A stretch of DNA of 15,788 nt from Actinomycetes bacterium (GTDB lineage Bacteria > Actinomycetota > Acidimicrobiia > Acidimicrobiales > RAAP-2). The notes beneath the pieces were generated by a model. It searched no databases. It saw only the letters and a list, made by a program, of their open reading frames with translations, and had not been told where the DNA came from. Each line of letters begins with the position of its first letter. Position 1 is the first letter of the stretch. The stretch is taken from assembly GCA_021781315.1 (NCBI GenBank), contig JAJXXB010000235.1, positions 1 through 15,788 on the forward strand, read 5' to 3'. This document shows, one piece after another, positions 13,949 to 15,788 of the stretch. The translations under genes and the position numbers were made by a program.

Positions 13949-13954
13949 TAGTGT
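13949..13954 (+). promoter_or_regulatory. -10 box of a leaderless-type promoter for orn
   Basis: TAGTGT (after C) is followed by CGAAGC and the GTG at 13961. The heptamer is the same as at nhaA, fur and the ABC exporter. It overlaps the expected -35 position of the dut promoter. Confidence 0.6.
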
Positions 13955-13960
13955 CGAAGC

Positions 13961-14511
<551 letters not shown>

Positions 14512-14515
<4 letters not shown>

Positions 14516-15788
14516 CAGAGGTTCTCTCACTCGCCGAGGCGACGGCGGCCATGACCGCGCCGGGCCAGATGTTCGAGATCGAGCCCCTGGTCCTCGACGG
14601 CGTCGAGATGAGCGCGTGGAAGCACGCGGCGCGCAACCTCGCCCAGATCCTCGAGCTCTCGCGACGCCACGAAGACGCGGAGTTCCTCGTCTACGAGAAC
14701 CAGCGGGTCACCTTCAACGAGCACTATCGAGTCGTGGCGACCTTGGCGACCCGTCTCCAGTCACTGGGCGTGACCAAGGGCGAAAGGGTCGCGATCGCCG
14801 CGCGCAACTTGCCCCAGTGGGTCGAGGCCTTCTGGGCCACGATGGTCCTGGGCGCGATCAGCGTGCCGATCAACGCCTGGTGGACGACGGACGAACTGGC
14901 CTACGGGCTCGCCGACTCGGGGGCCCGCGTGGCCTTCGTGGATGAGGAGCGCCTCGAACGGCTGCTCCCCGTCCTCGACGACCTGCCCGACTTAGTGGCC
15001 CTGGTCGTCTTCAGCCTGGACCCGGCGAACCGTGAACCGCTCGCGACCCACGGTCGCGTGAGCGTCGTGCGCTTTGAGGAGTTCCTCGGCGGCGTCGACC
15101 CTGAGGCGGTCGCCCCGACGGTCGACGTCGAGCCCGACGACGTCGCCACCATCTTCTACACCTCGGGCACGACCGGACGACCCAAGGGTGCCATCGGCAC
15201 GCATCGCAACATCATCACGAACCTGATGAACCTGTTCTTTATTGGCCAGCGCGCGGCGCTGCGCTTCGGCGCCGGCGACGACCGCGGCCAGAACGCCACA
15301 CTTCTCAACATCCCCCTCTTTCACGCGACGGGATGTCTCGCCTCGATGGTGGTCTCCACGGCGGCCGGGGGAAAGCTCGTGATGATGCACCACTTCGACG
15401 CGGGCGCCGCGCTCGCCCTGATCGAGGCCGAACGCATGACCCTGGTCGGCGGCGTGCCCACGATCGTGATGCAACTGCTCGATCACCCCGACTTCCCTCG
15501 CTTTGACACCTCGAGCGTGCGCAGCATCTCCTACGGCGGTGCACCGGCGCCACCGGACCTCGTGCGTCGCATCCGCGAGGCGTTCCCCCAGGCCCAGCCG
15601 GGCAACGGCTACGGACTGACCGAGACCTCAGCCGCGATCGCCCTCAACTCGGGCCCGGACTACGTCGCCCGACCCGAGAGCTGCGGCCCCGCGGTGCCGG
15701 TGTGCGACGTCGCCATCGTGCCCGAGGACTTCGAGGGCGACGAGCCGGAGGCTGCGTTCATCGGGCGCGTCGGCGAGCGCGGCGAACT
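14512..15788 (+). CDS. Acyl-CoA synthetase, AMP-binding family (C-terminus beyond window)
   Basis: The frame opens at the GTG overlapping the orn stop (GTGA) and runs 425 codons to the right edge, so the C-terminal lid domain is missing. It is an adenylate-forming enzyme: the A3 phosphate-binding loop YTSGTTGRPKG begins at residue 216, NIPLFHATG follows, SYGGAPAP is the substrate-pocket strand, and GNGYGLTET (364-372) is motif A5. The N-terminal part (YENQRVTFNEHY, RVAIAARNLPQWVEAFWATMVLGAISVPINAWW) fits fatty-acid or aryl-acid CoA ligases. It would activate a carboxylic acid with ATP to an acyl-adenylate and then to acyl-CoA. Chain length or substrate class cannot be decided. A long N-terminal lead of about 60 residues before the usual domain start is real in frame. 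Confidence 0.93.

Overview
The window is high-GC bacterial chromosome with dense gene packing, many GTG starts and 4-base GTGA stop/start overlaps. Most family assignments are housekeeping or transport genes. The composition, the leaderless-looking promoters (TAGnGT about 6 bases before the start codon) and the protein flavour suggest an actinobacterium (Actinomycetota). A member of the Acidimicrobiia is possible, but that is only an impression; no marker gene here settles the class.

Layout. 1-1102 (-) is a DHA2-type drug exporter cut by the window edge. It diverges from nhaA (+), which overlaps a nitronate monooxygenase-like flavoenzyme gene (+). That gene meets msrA (-) tail to tail inside one CTAG. 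msrA diverges from a Fur-family regulator (+) across a 52-bp gap holding two leaderless-type -10 boxes and a 21-bp dyad. Next come an ABC-2 type exporter (ATPase + permease) and a nitroreductase, all overlapping (+), again ending in a shared CTAG. From 6913 to 10744 (-) lies a polar amino-acid uptake operon (binding protein, permease, ATPase) with a family III CoA-transferase coupled to its end. An HSL-type esterase (-) sits upstream with its own promoter and strong ribosome binding site.

From about 11860 to 13340 the DNA is less GC-rich (two 60-base lines counted by hand each gave about 53%, against about 65% in orn). It holds one small membrane-anchored protein gene with two Asp-box-like motifs and about 570 bp with no convincing gene, and it is bounded by two hairpins with nearly the same arm sequence. 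Then come tRNA-Gly(GCC) (-), dut (-) and, divergently, orn (+). orn overlaps the start of an acyl-CoA synthetase gene cut by the right edge.

How they work together: nhaA handles ion homeostasis, msrA with the Fur regulator suggests oxidative or metal stress, and dut with orn handles nucleotide hygiene and RNA recycling. The two transport operons each carry an enzyme at their end (nitroreductase; CoA-transferase) that may act on the transported compounds. I found no defence system, CRISPR array, phage gene or transposase. The most interesting signals are regulatory: an almost invariant leaderless promoter spacing, interlocked divergent promoters, CTAG concentrated at gene boundaries, and the hairpin-bounded atypical segment.
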